Below are positions 31,770 through 38,835 of a stretch of DNA of 38,897 nucleotides, one piece after another. The translations under genes were made by a program, and so were the position numbers. Under the pieces are notes generated by a model, which did no database searches, had not been told where the DNA came from, and worked only from the letters and a program-made list of their open reading frames with translations. Source of the DNA: Synergistaceae bacterium (GTDB lineage: Bacteria; Synergistota; Synergistia; Synergistales; Aminobacteriaceae). The stretch lies in assembly GCA_012521675.1 (NCBI GenBank), contig JAAYLU010000041.1, positions 1 through 38,897 on the forward strand. Direction: 5' to 3'. Position 1 is the first letter of the stretch; each line of letters opens with the position of its first letter.

Positions 31770-32707
31770 CAGTTTCGTATCCTCCACGTCCGCGCAACCA
31801 CTGCATGGCGGTAGGCATCGTCTTCAATCCCGGGCGCCGCAGAGGGCCATCCGTCGACTTGCCCCTGAATCCCCGGCTCGCGCCTTGTGTCAGCCCTGGC
31901 AAGGACCGAGACTGTCAGGAGCCTGGTGGATCGGTCGAATTCGCACCAAAGCCCCGCAATTCCGTCGACAACGGGTTGAGCCCCCGATCCGTCGAGGCGG
32001 TCGATCGTCAGGGTCTCGTTATTTACCTTGATCTTGGCGGCCGCCATGCGGTAGAGCTGGTCGAAGGGCAGGACGTCTATGTCGTTATATACTTTTCCCT
32101 CGATAATGTTCTTACCCCCTGCCTCTTGGAATTTATCCAGGAAGAGTGGCGACTGGGCCGAGGGAAAAAGAGCCCAGGACTTCAGAGAGTCCTTGTCGCC
32201 AGGGCTGAAGAATGCGGGAGGCAGGGGTCCGGAAAGCTGAATCTCGTATTCTTCATTCGCCTTGAAACCGGCACCTTGTTTTGTCCCCACTCCGCTCGCC
32301 ACCGCGTATACCATCCACAACGCCGGTGCCTCGGTTTCGCTTAGCAGGCATGTTTCATTGTCCTCGGCCAGCTGTACGAAGCTTGTGAAGCGATTCTCCA
32401 CCGCGCCGGATGGAAACAGCGGCATGACCACCCCAAGCCCCGGGTCGAACGAACGGTGGAAAGCCTGCTGGTCGAACGGATTCCCGTCGGGTGGAAGGCC
32501 GAGCCCGGCGCTATGGGCAAATGGTTGGATCGCAGCCAGCGCGATCAACCCGCGTTGCTTGGCGGAGGAGATATCCTGGTTGACCTCGTAGCTCTTGAAC
32601 ACGGAGAACAAGAGGGCCATCGCGGCGGCCATGACAAAACCTGTGATAATAATCGCGATCAGCAGTTCGACCAGGGTGAATGCACCGCGGCGGTTCGTGC
32701 CCCTCAC
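31769..32707 (-). CDS. PilW-like prepilin-type minor pilin
   Basis: This 312-residue prepilin has the leader VRGTNRRGA and the processed helix FTLVELLIAIIITGF with Glu at +5, followed by a long C-terminal domain as in PilW. The residue before the Phe is Ala rather than the near-universal Gly, so processing might be unusual. GTG at 32707 was chosen from AGGGGCGG about 7 bases upstream; it starts 2 bp after the stop of the PilV-like gene. A longer frame overlapping that gene is unsupported. Confidence 0.82.
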   Translation of the reverse strand: MRGTNRRGAFTLVELLIAIIITGFVMAAAMALLFSVFKSYEVNQDISSAKQRGLIALAAIQPFAHSAGLGLPPDGNPFDQQAFHRSFDPGLGVVMPLFPSGAVENRFTSFVQLAEDNETCLLSETEAPALWMVYAVASGVGTKQGAGFKANEEYEIQLSGPLPPAFFSPGDKDSLKSWALFPSAQSPLFLDKFQEAGGKNIIEGKVYNDIDVLPFDQLYRMAAAKIKVNNETLTIDRLDGSGAQPVVDGIAGLWCEFDRSTRLLTVSVLARADTRREPGIQGQVDGWPSAAPGIEDDAYRHAVVARTWRIRN

Positions 32708-32709
32708 TC

Positions 32710-33096
32710 TTACCGCCCCTTTCGAATTGCACTGGAGTGGTCGCTCAACGAGCGTCTCAGGGTGACCGACCCCTCCGGCCATGATATTGTCACTCTCCCG
32801 ACATGGTCCTGCTTCGACGATTTTAGCTCGAACACGGAATAGTCGGTGGGCACATCATGTTCGGGGATGGTCGCCCTGGAATCCGCCTCAAGTGAGTCGA
32901 GCTCCCTCATGCCGATTGATATGGCATTCTCGTTGCGTATTGCGCCAAGCGCCAGCTTAGTCGTCATAATCGGAACGGCTGCTATAGCCATGATGCCTAT
33001 GGACAGTATGAGCAGCGCAATTATCGTCTCCACGAGGGAGACGCCGCGCCTGCGCGACGTATTTATCTTTAACATGGGAAACAGTCCTCTGTTCAT
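32710..33096 (-). CDS. PilV-like prepilin-type minor pilin
   Basis: A 128-residue minor pilin with the leader ending SRRRG and the helix VSLVETIIALLILSIGIMA, with Glu at +5. It fits PilV/GspI-type proteins (NMethyl motif with VSLVE, then MAIAAVP and a short beta domain). The ATG at 33096 has GGAGG 5 bases upstream; an ATG eight codons earlier lacks a ribosome-binding site. It heads the pilV-W-X-Y1 group, which is tightly packed. Confidence 0.82.
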   Translation of the reverse strand: MNRGLFPMLKINTSRRRGVSLVETIIALLILSIGIMAIAAVPIMTTKLALGAIRNENAISIGMRELDSLEADSRATIPEHDVPTDYSVFELKSSKQDHVGRVTISWPEGSVTLRRSLSDHSSAIRKGR

Positions 33097-33173
33097 GGTG
33101 CCTCCGATGTTTGTATTCATGTTGAGAGGGGGCGGTCGGAGATAGTTGCCGCCAGCGGCCGCCCTCTTGATAG

Positions 33174-33626
33174 CTACCGCAACCTCATGTAGACGTATGA
33201 GCCTCCCTCGTAGGGCTGGCTCTCGGTGGGGCCCGCGTACAGGCCCGCCTCCTTCTGCCTATCCTTGAGCTTCTGTCCGACGCCCGAAGGTATCTTGTTT
33301 TCATCGCTGTTGGCCACCCACCAAGAATCGGCGGACACTGTTACGGTCGTGTAGTTATCGGCCACGGTCTCCTCTTTGTCCATGTACTTCTTAAGGTCGT
33401 CGGTCGTCGGCGCCTGCTCCTGCTTGTGATGGTCGCCGTAGTATAGAAGAGCGGCGGACTTCAGGCTGCGAAGGTCGCTCACTATCTTGGTGGCCTCGGC
33501 CGAGTCCGTCCCGCTGCCCATGACGAGCAGCATCGCTCCCGCGAGGATGCCGATTATGATGATGACTATCAGCAGCTCGACCAGGGTGAACCCCTTCCTG
33601 CGCATGACTCCATCATTAGTCCTCAT
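33174..33626 (-). CDS. Type IV pilin (second tandem copy)
   Basis: A 150-residue pilin with a leader ending MRRKG and the helix FTLVELLIVIIIIGILAG, Glu at +5. Residues to about 55 are almost identical to those of the pilin gene just upstream (GSGTDSAEATKI, SDLRSLK), while the C-terminal domain differs. Both keep a WW pair (here SWWVANS). No cysteine disulfide pair is present. ATG at 33626 with AGGAGG 9 bases upstream. It has no promoter that I can see; a stable hairpin separates it from the first copy. Either copy could be the major subunit. Confidence 0.9.
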   Translation of the reverse strand: MRTNDGVMRRKGFTLVELLIVIIIIGILAGAMLLVMGSGTDSAEATKIVSDLRSLKSAALLYYGDHHKQEQAPTTDDLKKYMDKEETVADNYTTVTVSADSWWVANSDENKIPSGVGQKLKDRQKEAGLYAGPTESQPYEGGSYVYMRLR

Positions 33627-33672
33627 CGGGACACACCTCCTGCGTTCTTATGGTGCAGGCAATTGTGATATA

Positions 33673-33694
33673 GGCCGGGGCTTGCGCCCCGGCC
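33673..33694 (-). other. Strong hairpin between the two pilin genes
   Basis: Perfect 9-bp arms GGCCGGGGC / GCCCCGGCC around a 4-nt loop. No T-tract follows on the minus strand (TATATCA), so it is more likely an mRNA 3'-end stabiliser or processing barrier than a full terminator. Confidence 0.7.
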
Positions 33695-33710
33695 AGTAAA
33701 GGACCAGCGA

Positions 33711-34142
33711 CTACTTGGCGCGCATCCAGGCTTCATCGTCACCATCGGCGAACGCATCACCTCCTGGTTCAACAAACAGGCCGAGATCTCCTGCCTTGGG
33801 CGCGAGTTTGGTTGAGACTCCTCCCGTAATACCTGTCTTGCCGACCCACCACTGACCTTCCTCTGTATCTGTATCCACTTCGTATCCTGTGCCGACATCC
33901 TTATCCATGTAGTCCACAAGGTCATCAATATCAGGAGCGTCGTTCGCCGCATTGTCGGCCATGAACATCAGAGCCGCTGCCTTCAGGCTCCGCAGATCGC
34001 TGATGATCTTCGTCGCCTCGGCTGAGTCGGTGCCGCTTCCCGCCACCAGGAGCATGGCGCCTGCCAGGATGCCGATGATTATGATGACTATCAGCAGCTC
34101 CACAAGGGTGAATCCTGAACGTCTCTTGAGCATTTTTTTCAT
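33711..34142 (-). CDS. pilA: Type IV pilin (first tandem copy, likely major pilin)
   Basis: A 143-residue pilin: leader MKKMLKRRSG, cleavage before Phe11, then FTLVELLIVIIIIGILAG with Glu at +5. The C-terminal domain is acidic (pI likely low) with a QWWVGKTG segment and no cysteines. ATG at 34142 has GGGAGG 7 bases upstream; an in-frame upstream ATG at 34265 would add 41 residues and lacks family sequence. The strongest promoter in the locus lies about 190 bases upstream, and a stable hairpin follows the stop, both of which fit a highly expressed subunit. That it is the major pilin is inference. Confidence 0.9.
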   Translation of the reverse strand: MKKMLKRRSGFTLVELLIVIIIIGILAGAMLLVAGSGTDSAEATKIISDLRSLKAAALMFMADNAANDAPDIDDLVDYMDKDVGTGYEVDTDTEEGQWWVGKTGITGGVSTKLAPKAGDLGLFVEPGGDAFADGDDEAWMRAK

Positions 34143-34273
34143 GATACTACCTCCCTTTATTTTGTCAGGCATAAAAATCAGAACATAGGTTAACAATTTC
34201 GCCGCTTGCCGCAACGGCCTCGGAAGACTGAGGGAATGGACTCTGATGCAGAAGTCTGTCCTCATCGTTAAGA

Positions 34274-34285
34274 GCGTCCGGACGC
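34274..34285. other. 12-bp palindrome in the pilin leader
   Basis: GCGTCCGGACGC is a perfect palindrome about 45 bases downstream of the pilin promoter, inside the long untranslated leader. It could be a protein-binding site or fold in the mRNA. The rest of 34143-34328 has smaller imperfect hairpins and no supported gene. Confidence 0.45.
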
Positions 34286-34328
34286 GTATCTCCTCCTCTT
34301 TTGGAATTTAGAGAATATCAACTGACGA

Positions 34329-34357
34329 ATTATATCACATCGAGGTAAGTAGAACAA
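34329..34357 (-). promoter_or_regulatory. Promoter of the first pilin gene
   Basis: On the minus strand -35 TTGTTC and -10 TATAAT are separated by 17 bp, and the -10 is extended by TG (TGATATAAT). The -10 is a perfect consensus. Predicted transcription starts near 34322, giving a leader of about 180 bases. Confidence 0.75.
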
Positions 34358-34389
34358 TATTTATCGCACTACAATGAGTTCGGTGTGTC

Positions 34390-35628
34390 CTACATCATCT
34401 CCTGGATCGCCGTGACTATGGGGGTGAAGATGGCCAGGGCGACGATGGCGACTATCCCTCCGACGAAGATTATCAGGAGGGGCTCTAGTATGGAGGTGAG
34501 CTGCTTGATCTTCTCCTCCAGTTCGGTCTCGAACCAGTCCGCCACCTTGGAGAGCATCTCCTCCAGCCTTCCGGTCTCCTCGCCGACCTTCATCATGTGC
34601 GAGATCATTATCGGGAAGGCCTTTATGTTCTTCGCCGTGTCGCCCAGCGATCCTCCCTTGCGAGCCGCGTCGCGCATGGTCTCGTAGCCCTTGGCGATGA
34701 CGGCGTTGTCCGAGACCTCGGCGGTCATCTCCAGCGCGCGCAGTATCGGCACACCGGACTCCACGAGGGAGGACAGAGTCCTGTTCGAGCGGGCCATTAT
34801 GCCCTTGAATACGATGTCGCCGACCAGGGGAAGGCGGATTTTTGCACTGTCGACGATCGGGCGGGTGGTCTTGTTCTTGTTCATCCAGCCGATGATCAGC
34901 ATGATCAGAAGAATCGTCACCGCCGGGATGTACCAGAAGTTCGTCATCCAGTTCGAAAACTTGAAGACGGCGACTGTCATAGCGGGAAGCTCGACGTTCA
35001 TGCCCTCGAAGACCTTGGAGAATTTGGGCATTACCACCGTGACGAGTATGTAGAGTATGACGAGGGCGAAGAGTATGACCGCCGTGGGGTAAGTGACGGC
35101 CGAAACGATTTTTTTTCGAAGCTCGTCCTGCTTGTCCAGGAAGATGGCGAGGCGCTCGATGCTCTTGTCAAGCACGCCGCCCTCCTCTCCGGCGGCTATC
35201 ATCGCCACCATGAGGGTGCTGAACTCGCTTCTGCCCCTCATTCCCTCGCTGAAGGAGTGGCCGGAGTCTATGCCGGCCCGGACCTGTCGGATGGACTCCG
35301 CCAGGCGCACGCTTCTTGTCTGTTCGGAGAGGATGTCAAGGGCGTTGCCCAGGGTCACCCCGGCGTTTATCATGGCGCTGAGCTGACGGAAGAAGATTAC
35401 CATGTCGCGAAGGGGGATGGATCTGTGCATGTTTATCCAGTGCATCAGGGAGGAGCCGCCGGAGGAAGGTGCTGCCCTCTTCGCCGCCCTTGCCGCGCTT
35501 ATCTCTATCTTAATCGGGAACAGGCCCTGCCGGCGAAGCTGGCCGACGACGTCGTCCTGGCCGGAGCCGGAGAGGACTCCCTCGACTATCCTGCCGTCGG
35601 CGGCGCGCGCCTTGTACGTAAAGTCCAT
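34390..35628 (-). CDS. pilC: Type IV pilus inner-membrane platform protein PilC
   Basis: PilC is the integral membrane platform that couples PilB/PilT rotation to pilin addition or removal. The 412-residue protein has two GspF domains, with conserved LSAMINAGVTLGNALDIL in the first and LSSLVESGVPILRALEM in the second, and transmembrane helices near 175-200, 220-240 and 380-405. It begins MDFTYKARAADGRIVEG, as usual for the family. ATG with GGAGG 7 bases upstream. It lies 93 bp downstream of pilT with its own candidate promoter. Confidence 0.96.
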   Translation of the reverse strand: MDFTYKARAADGRIVEGVLSGSGQDDVVGQLRRQGLFPIKIEISAARAAKRAAPSSGGSSLMHWINMHRSIPLRDMVIFFRQLSAMINAGVTLGNALDILSEQTRSVRLAESIRQVRAGIDSGHSFSEGMRGRSEFSTLMVAMIAAGEEGGVLDKSIERLAIFLDKQDELRKKIVSAVTYPTAVILFALVILYILVTVVMPKFSKVFEGMNVELPAMTVAVFKFSNWMTNFWYIPAVTILLIMLIIGWMNKNKTTRPIVDSAKIRLPLVGDIVFKGIMARSNRTLSSLVESGVPILRALEMTAEVSDNAVIAKGYETMRDAARKGGSLGDTAKNIKAFPIMISHMMKVGEETGRLEEMLSKVADWFETELEEKIKQLTSILEPLLIIFVGGIVAIVALAIFTPIVTAIQEMM

Positions 35629-35676
35629 CTCTACCTCCGCGATCTTTAGGAGCTGTGGGTACCGTCAAACGGTATC

Positions 35677-35705
35677 ATGATACTATCGGTTATTCGGACG
35701 CGCAA
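35677..35705 (-). promoter_or_regulatory. Candidate promoter of pilC with overlapping palindrome
   Basis: On the minus strand TTGCGC and TATCAT are 17 bp apart. The -10 lies inside the perfect 12-bp palindrome GTATCATGATAC (35672-35683), and a 6-bp hairpin (TACCGT / ACGGTA) follows at 35659-35673. Confidence 0.5.
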
Positions 35706-35721
35706 GTGTAGGGGCGCTGTT

Positions 35722-36789
35722 TTAGGCATAGAGCAACCTCTTAAGGTCGTTCGGGTCGTAGGCGTACTCCATGGCGGTGCCGAGGTGCATCACGCCTTGG
35801 TTCACCAGGTCGGCCAAGGACTGCTCCATCGTCTGCATGCCTATGCTTGTCCCCGTCTGGATGAGGGTCTTTATCTGGTTTGTCTTGCCCTCCTTTATGC
35901 AGTTGCGCACCGCGGCGTTGGCGAGGAGTATCTCCGTGGCGACACCCCTTCCGCCGGTGGACAGGGGCAGAAGCTGTTGAGAGCATATACCGATTATTAT
36001 GGAGGCCAGCTGTATGCGTATCTGCTGCTGCTGGTGGGGAGGGAATACGTCTATTATCCTGTCGATCGACTGGGCGGCGTCCTGGGTGTGAAGAGTGCCC
36101 ATGACAAGGTGCCCTGTCTCGGCGGCCGTGATCGCGGCGGCGACAGTCTCGAGGTCCCTCATCTCGCCTATCAGTATCACGTCGGGGTCCTGCCGCAGGG
36201 CGCGCTTGAGCGCCTCGGCGAAGCTGTCCGTGTCTATGCCGACGTGACGTTGGTGCACTATGCACTTTTCGGACTTGAAGATGTACTCGATCGGGTCCTC
36301 GATCGTGATTATGTGCTCCTTGCGGGTGCAGTTGATCATCTGGACGAGGGCGGCGAGGGTGGAGCTCTTTCCGTGCCCGGTGGGGCCGGTCACCAGGAAG
36401 AGGCCCCTTCTCTGCTCGGTGATCCGGGCGAGGACGGGGGGCAGTTTCAGCTCTTCCAAGGTGCGCACGCGCATCGGTATCAGCCGGAGGGCGATGCCCA
36501 TCCTCCCCGATTCGTAGTAGGCGTTGCCTCGAAAGCGCAACTCCTTGCCGTCCGGCGAGCGATAGGTGAAGCTGAAGTCGTGCTCCTTGCTCTTCTTGAA
36601 CCTGCCGATCTCCGGCGGCAGGAGCAGAGATTCAAGCACGTTTTCCATGTCCTCCGCGGAGAGTGATGGATACTCGGGATGCTGGTCGATCTTCCCGTCC
36701 ACACGGAAGGCAGGCTGCAGTCCCTCGCTGAGGTGAAGATCGCTTGCGTCGAGTTCTCCGGCCTTCGTCAAAAGGTCGTCGATGCGCAA
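35722..36789 (-). CDS. pilT: Pilus retraction ATPase PilT
   Basis: PilT depolymerises the pilus and drives twitching. The 355-residue protein has the N-terminal PAS-like domain (SDLHLSEG), Walker A GPTGHGKSS at 135-143, the Asp box (TIEDPIEY), Walker B DPDVILIGEMRD, and the His box HLVMGTLHTQDA. The C-terminal AAVRNCIKEGK corresponds to the AIRNLIRE motif that distinguishes PilT from PilB. Walker A has His139 where Ser is usual. I chose TTG at 36789 because AAAGGAGAGGAG is just upstream; an earlier TTG at 36816 overlaps pilB. It lies 19 bp from pilB. Confidence 0.95.
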   Translation of the reverse strand: MRIDDLLTKAGELDASDLHLSEGLQPAFRVDGKIDQHPEYPSLSAEDMENVLESLLLPPEIGRFKKSKEHDFSFTYRSPDGKELRFRGNAYYESGRMGIALRLIPMRVRTLEELKLPPVLARITEQRRGLFLVTGPTGHGKSSTLAALVQMINCTRKEHIITIEDPIEYIFKSEKCIVHQRHVGIDTDSFAEALKRALRQDPDVILIGEMRDLETVAAAITAAETGHLVMGTLHTQDAAQSIDRIIDVFPPHQQQQIRIQLASIIIGICSQQLLPLSTGGRGVATEILLANAAVRNCIKEGKTNQIKTLIQTGTSIGMQTMEQSLADLVNQGVMHLGTAMEYAYDPNDLKRLLYA

Positions 36790-36808
36790 AAGAGCTCCTC
36801 TCCTTTCG

Positions 36809-38479
36809 TCATGCAAAAGTGATGCTCATCACATCTTCAACGCTGGTAACGCCGGATGCCACTTTTTGCACTCCCGCCTCCCTCAGCGTTTTCATGCCCA
36901 GTCTTATAGCCTCTTTGCGTATTACGTCCGCGCTTGCGCCGTTGACTATCAGCTCGCGGATCGATTCGGTGACTACGAGTATCTCGAAAATCCCCTGCCT
37001 GCCCCTGTAGCCGAGGCCGCGGCAGTCGTTGCAGCCCACCGGCTTGAAGCCTTTTGTGCCGGCGGGAAGGCCGAGCGTCGCGCATACCGGGTCGGGGATA
37101 AGGTACTCCTCCTTGCACGAGGGGCAGAGGGCGCGGACCAGCCGCTGGGCTATGATGGCGATCAGGGAGGATGACACCAGGAACGGGGCTATCCCCATGT
37201 CGGAGAGCCGGATAGGGGCGCTGGGGGCGTCGTTCGTGTGCAGGGTGGAGAGCACGAGGTGTCCGGTAAGTGCGGCTCGTATCGCCAGTTGTGCCGTAAG
37301 GCCGTCGCGGATCTCGCCCACCATAATCTTGTCCGGGTCCTGCCTCAGAATCGAGCGAAGGGTGGACTCGAAGGTCAGCCCCGCCCTCTCGTTCACCTGG
37401 ACCTGGCTTATTCCGTACATGGAGTACTCAACCGGGTCCTCAACTGTGATTATGTTGACCTCGGGCCTGTTGATCTGCTCCAGTATCGAGTAGAGGGTAG
37501 TGGACTTTCCGCTTCCCGTCGGGCCGGTGACCAACACCACCCCGTTCGGCGCCTCGCAGATGTAGTCCAGCTTCTCCTTGTCGTCCTCCTCCAGGCCGAG
37601 CCTTTTAAGGCCGACCATGGCCTTCTCCTGGTCGAGTATTCGTATGACTATCTTCTCTCCGTAGACGGTCGGGAGGGAGGAGACTCGGAGGTCGACCCTG
37701 CGCCCCAGGATCTTTATCAGGATGCGCCCGTCCTGCGGCCTGCGCCTCTCCGAGATGTCCATGCCGGACATGATCTTGAGACGCGACGTCAGTGCCGGAT
37801 GGAGGACTTTCTGGTAGTCGAGCGCGTTGTAGAGGGCCCCGTCGATCCTGTAACGAACTCGGGCGCTTCTCTCGAACGGCTCTATGTGAATGTCCGAGCA
37901 GTGCTCCCTGACGGCTTGCTCTATGACGTTGTTGACAAGCTGAACCACGGGGGCGTCGTCCGGGGAGCTGGTAGCGGCGGTCATCACGCTCGTCTCTTCT
38001 TCAGCGCTTTCCATGAACTCGACGCTGGCGCCTTCCAGGGTTTCCTGTATGGTGTAAAACCGCTCGAGGTTCATCTCTAGCTCCGAGGCGGAGACTATGC
38101 CGATGCGGATCTCCATGCCGGAGATCATCCTGACCTCGTCCTGGGCCAGGACGTCCAGCGGATCGGCCATCGCGACGAGAAGCACGTTTTCGTCCTCGAC
38201 GGCCAGCGGTACTAGCTGAAGCCTTTTGGCCACGGCGTGAGGCACCATTCTAAGGGCCTCTGTCATGGGACGGTACCGCGACAGGGTGTAGATGTGGAGT
38301 TTCAACTGGTTCGCCAGGGTCTCCAGGAGGTTGCCCTCTGTTATGACGTTGTTTGACAAGAGCAGCTGCCCCAGTTTTAGTCCTGTGCGCTTCTGCTCTT
38401 TTAAAGCTTCCTGCAACTGGTTCTCGGTGATCGAGCCTGATTGCACCAGGAGATCACCAAGTCTGGGCATCTTTGCCAT
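36809..38479 (-). CDS. pilB: Pilus extension ATPase PilB
   Basis: PilB powers pilus assembly. The 556-residue protein has an N-terminal MshEN-type domain (RLGDLLVQSG, ITEGNLLETLANQL), then the ATPase core: DIHIEPFE, Walker A GPTGSGKSTT, the Asp box TVEDPVEY, Walker B DPDKIMVGEIRD, the His box HLVLSTLHTNDA. A tetracysteine zinc site (CPSC and CNDC) follows, as expected for extension ATPases and absent from PilT. ATG at 38479 has GGGGAG upstream. The reading frame continues upstream through the tRNA-Ala gene but that part is not coding. It is the first gene downstream of the rRNA terminator. Confidence 0.96.
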   Translation of the reverse strand: MAKMPRLGDLLVQSGSITENQLQEALKEQKRTGLKLGQLLLSNNVITEGNLLETLANQLKLHIYTLSRYRPMTEALRMVPHAVAKRLQLVPLAVEDENVLLVAMADPLDVLAQDEVRMISGMEIRIGIVSASELEMNLERFYTIQETLEGASVEFMESAEEETSVMTAATSSPDDAPVVQLVNNVIEQAVREHCSDIHIEPFERSARVRYRIDGALYNALDYQKVLHPALTSRLKIMSGMDISERRRPQDGRILIKILGRRVDLRVSSLPTVYGEKIVIRILDQEKAMVGLKRLGLEEDDKEKLDYICEAPNGVVLVTGPTGSGKSTTLYSILEQINRPEVNIITVEDPVEYSMYGISQVQVNERAGLTFESTLRSILRQDPDKIMVGEIRDGLTAQLAIRAALTGHLVLSTLHTNDAPSAPIRLSDMGIAPFLVSSSLIAIIAQRLVRALCPSCKEEYLIPDPVCATLGLPAGTKGFKPVGCNDCRGLGYRGRQGIFEILVVTESIRELIVNGASADVIRKEAIRLGMKTLREAGVQKVASGVTSVEDVMSITFA

Positions 38480-38493
38480 ATTAACTCCCCTTT

Positions 38494-38503
38494 GTGTCGA
38501 CAC
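38494..38503. other. 10-bp palindrome before pilB
   Basis: GTGTCGACAC lies between the candidate -10 and the ribosome-binding site of pilB, where a repressor or processing factor could act. A chance palindrome of this length is not rare. Confidence 0.3.
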
Positions 38504-38519
38504 TTGTGCTGCAAGAAGG

Positions 38520-38548
38520 ATGATATCCCATCGGGATGAATTAAACAA
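38520..38548 (-). promoter_or_regulatory. Candidate promoter of pilB
   Basis: On the minus strand TTGTTT and TATCAT are 17 bp apart, located just after the rRNA terminator and 40 bp before pilB. The same TATCAT -10 and 17-bp spacing occur before pilC. Confidence 0.6.
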
Positions 38549-38557
38549 TAAAAAGAC

Positions 38558-38586
38558 AAAAAAACCGCTCTCCGGGAGGAGAGCGG
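38558..38586 (-). terminator. Rho-independent terminator after tRNA-Ala
   Basis: A perfect 9-bp stem (CCGCTCTCC / GGAGAGCGG) with a TCCC loop is followed on the minus strand by seven T residues. It lies about 21 bases past the tRNA-Ala CCA end, so the rRNA transcript appears to stop here without a 23S gene. Confidence 0.94.
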
Positions 38587-38607
38587 AAAAGACTCCGCTG
38601 GAATAAC

Positions 38608-38682
38608 TGGTGGAGATGATCGGATTCGAACCGACGACTTCCTGCGTGCAAGGCAGGCGCTCTCCCGCTGAGCTACATCCCC
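38608..38682 (-). tRNA. tRNA-Ala (anticodon TGC)
   Basis: A 75-nt cloverleaf: acceptor stem GGGGATG / CATCTCC, anticodon stem CCTGC / GCAGG with loop CTTGCAC (anticodon TGC), T-loop TTCGAAT, and an encoded CCA end. It follows tRNA-Ile by 22 bases, the standard pair of a 16S-23S spacer. Confidence 0.98.
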
Positions 38683-38704
38683 GTTTTTGCTGCATTGGTG
38701 AAAA

Positions 38705-38781
38705 TGGTGGGCCGAGGGGGATTCGAACCTCCGACCTCGCGGTTATCAGCCGCGTGCTCTAACCAACTGAGCTATCGGCCC
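38705..38781 (-). tRNA. tRNA-Ile (anticodon GAT)
   Basis: A 77-nt cloverleaf: 5' GGGCCGATAGCTCAG, anticodon stem CGCGG / CCGCG with loop CTGATAA (anticodon GAT), T-loop TTCGAAT, and an encoded CCA end. It is separated from the 16S 3' end by only about 60 bases. Confidence 0.98.
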
Positions 38782-38835
38782 TTTGAATAACACAGTGCGC
38801 AGATCCGAGCGAGTGTTTGTCTCTGTTCCTTCGTT

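Noticed and set aside
33097-33173. Possible terminator between the second pilin and the PilV-like gene
   Set aside because: GC-rich complementary segments can pair (GAGGGCGG with CCGCCCCCTC, and GCCGC with GCGGC) but there is no T-tract, so I did not list it.
34143-34265. In-frame upstream start for the first pilin (41 extra residues)
   Set aside because: The ATG at 34142 has an ideal Shine-Dalgarno and gives a normal 10-residue leader; a 51-residue leader would be abnormal.
34597-36666. Two long plus-strand open frames opposite pilC and pilT (350 and 329 codons)
   Set aside because: Both are rich in His, Asp, Val and Gly, the pattern of a complement frame, and show no domain; the minus-strand genes are certain.
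38480-38695. Extension of pilB through the tRNA-Ala gene
   Set aside because: The extra residues are the translation of the tRNA and the terminator; the ATG at 38479 has a ribosome-binding site and matches family starts.
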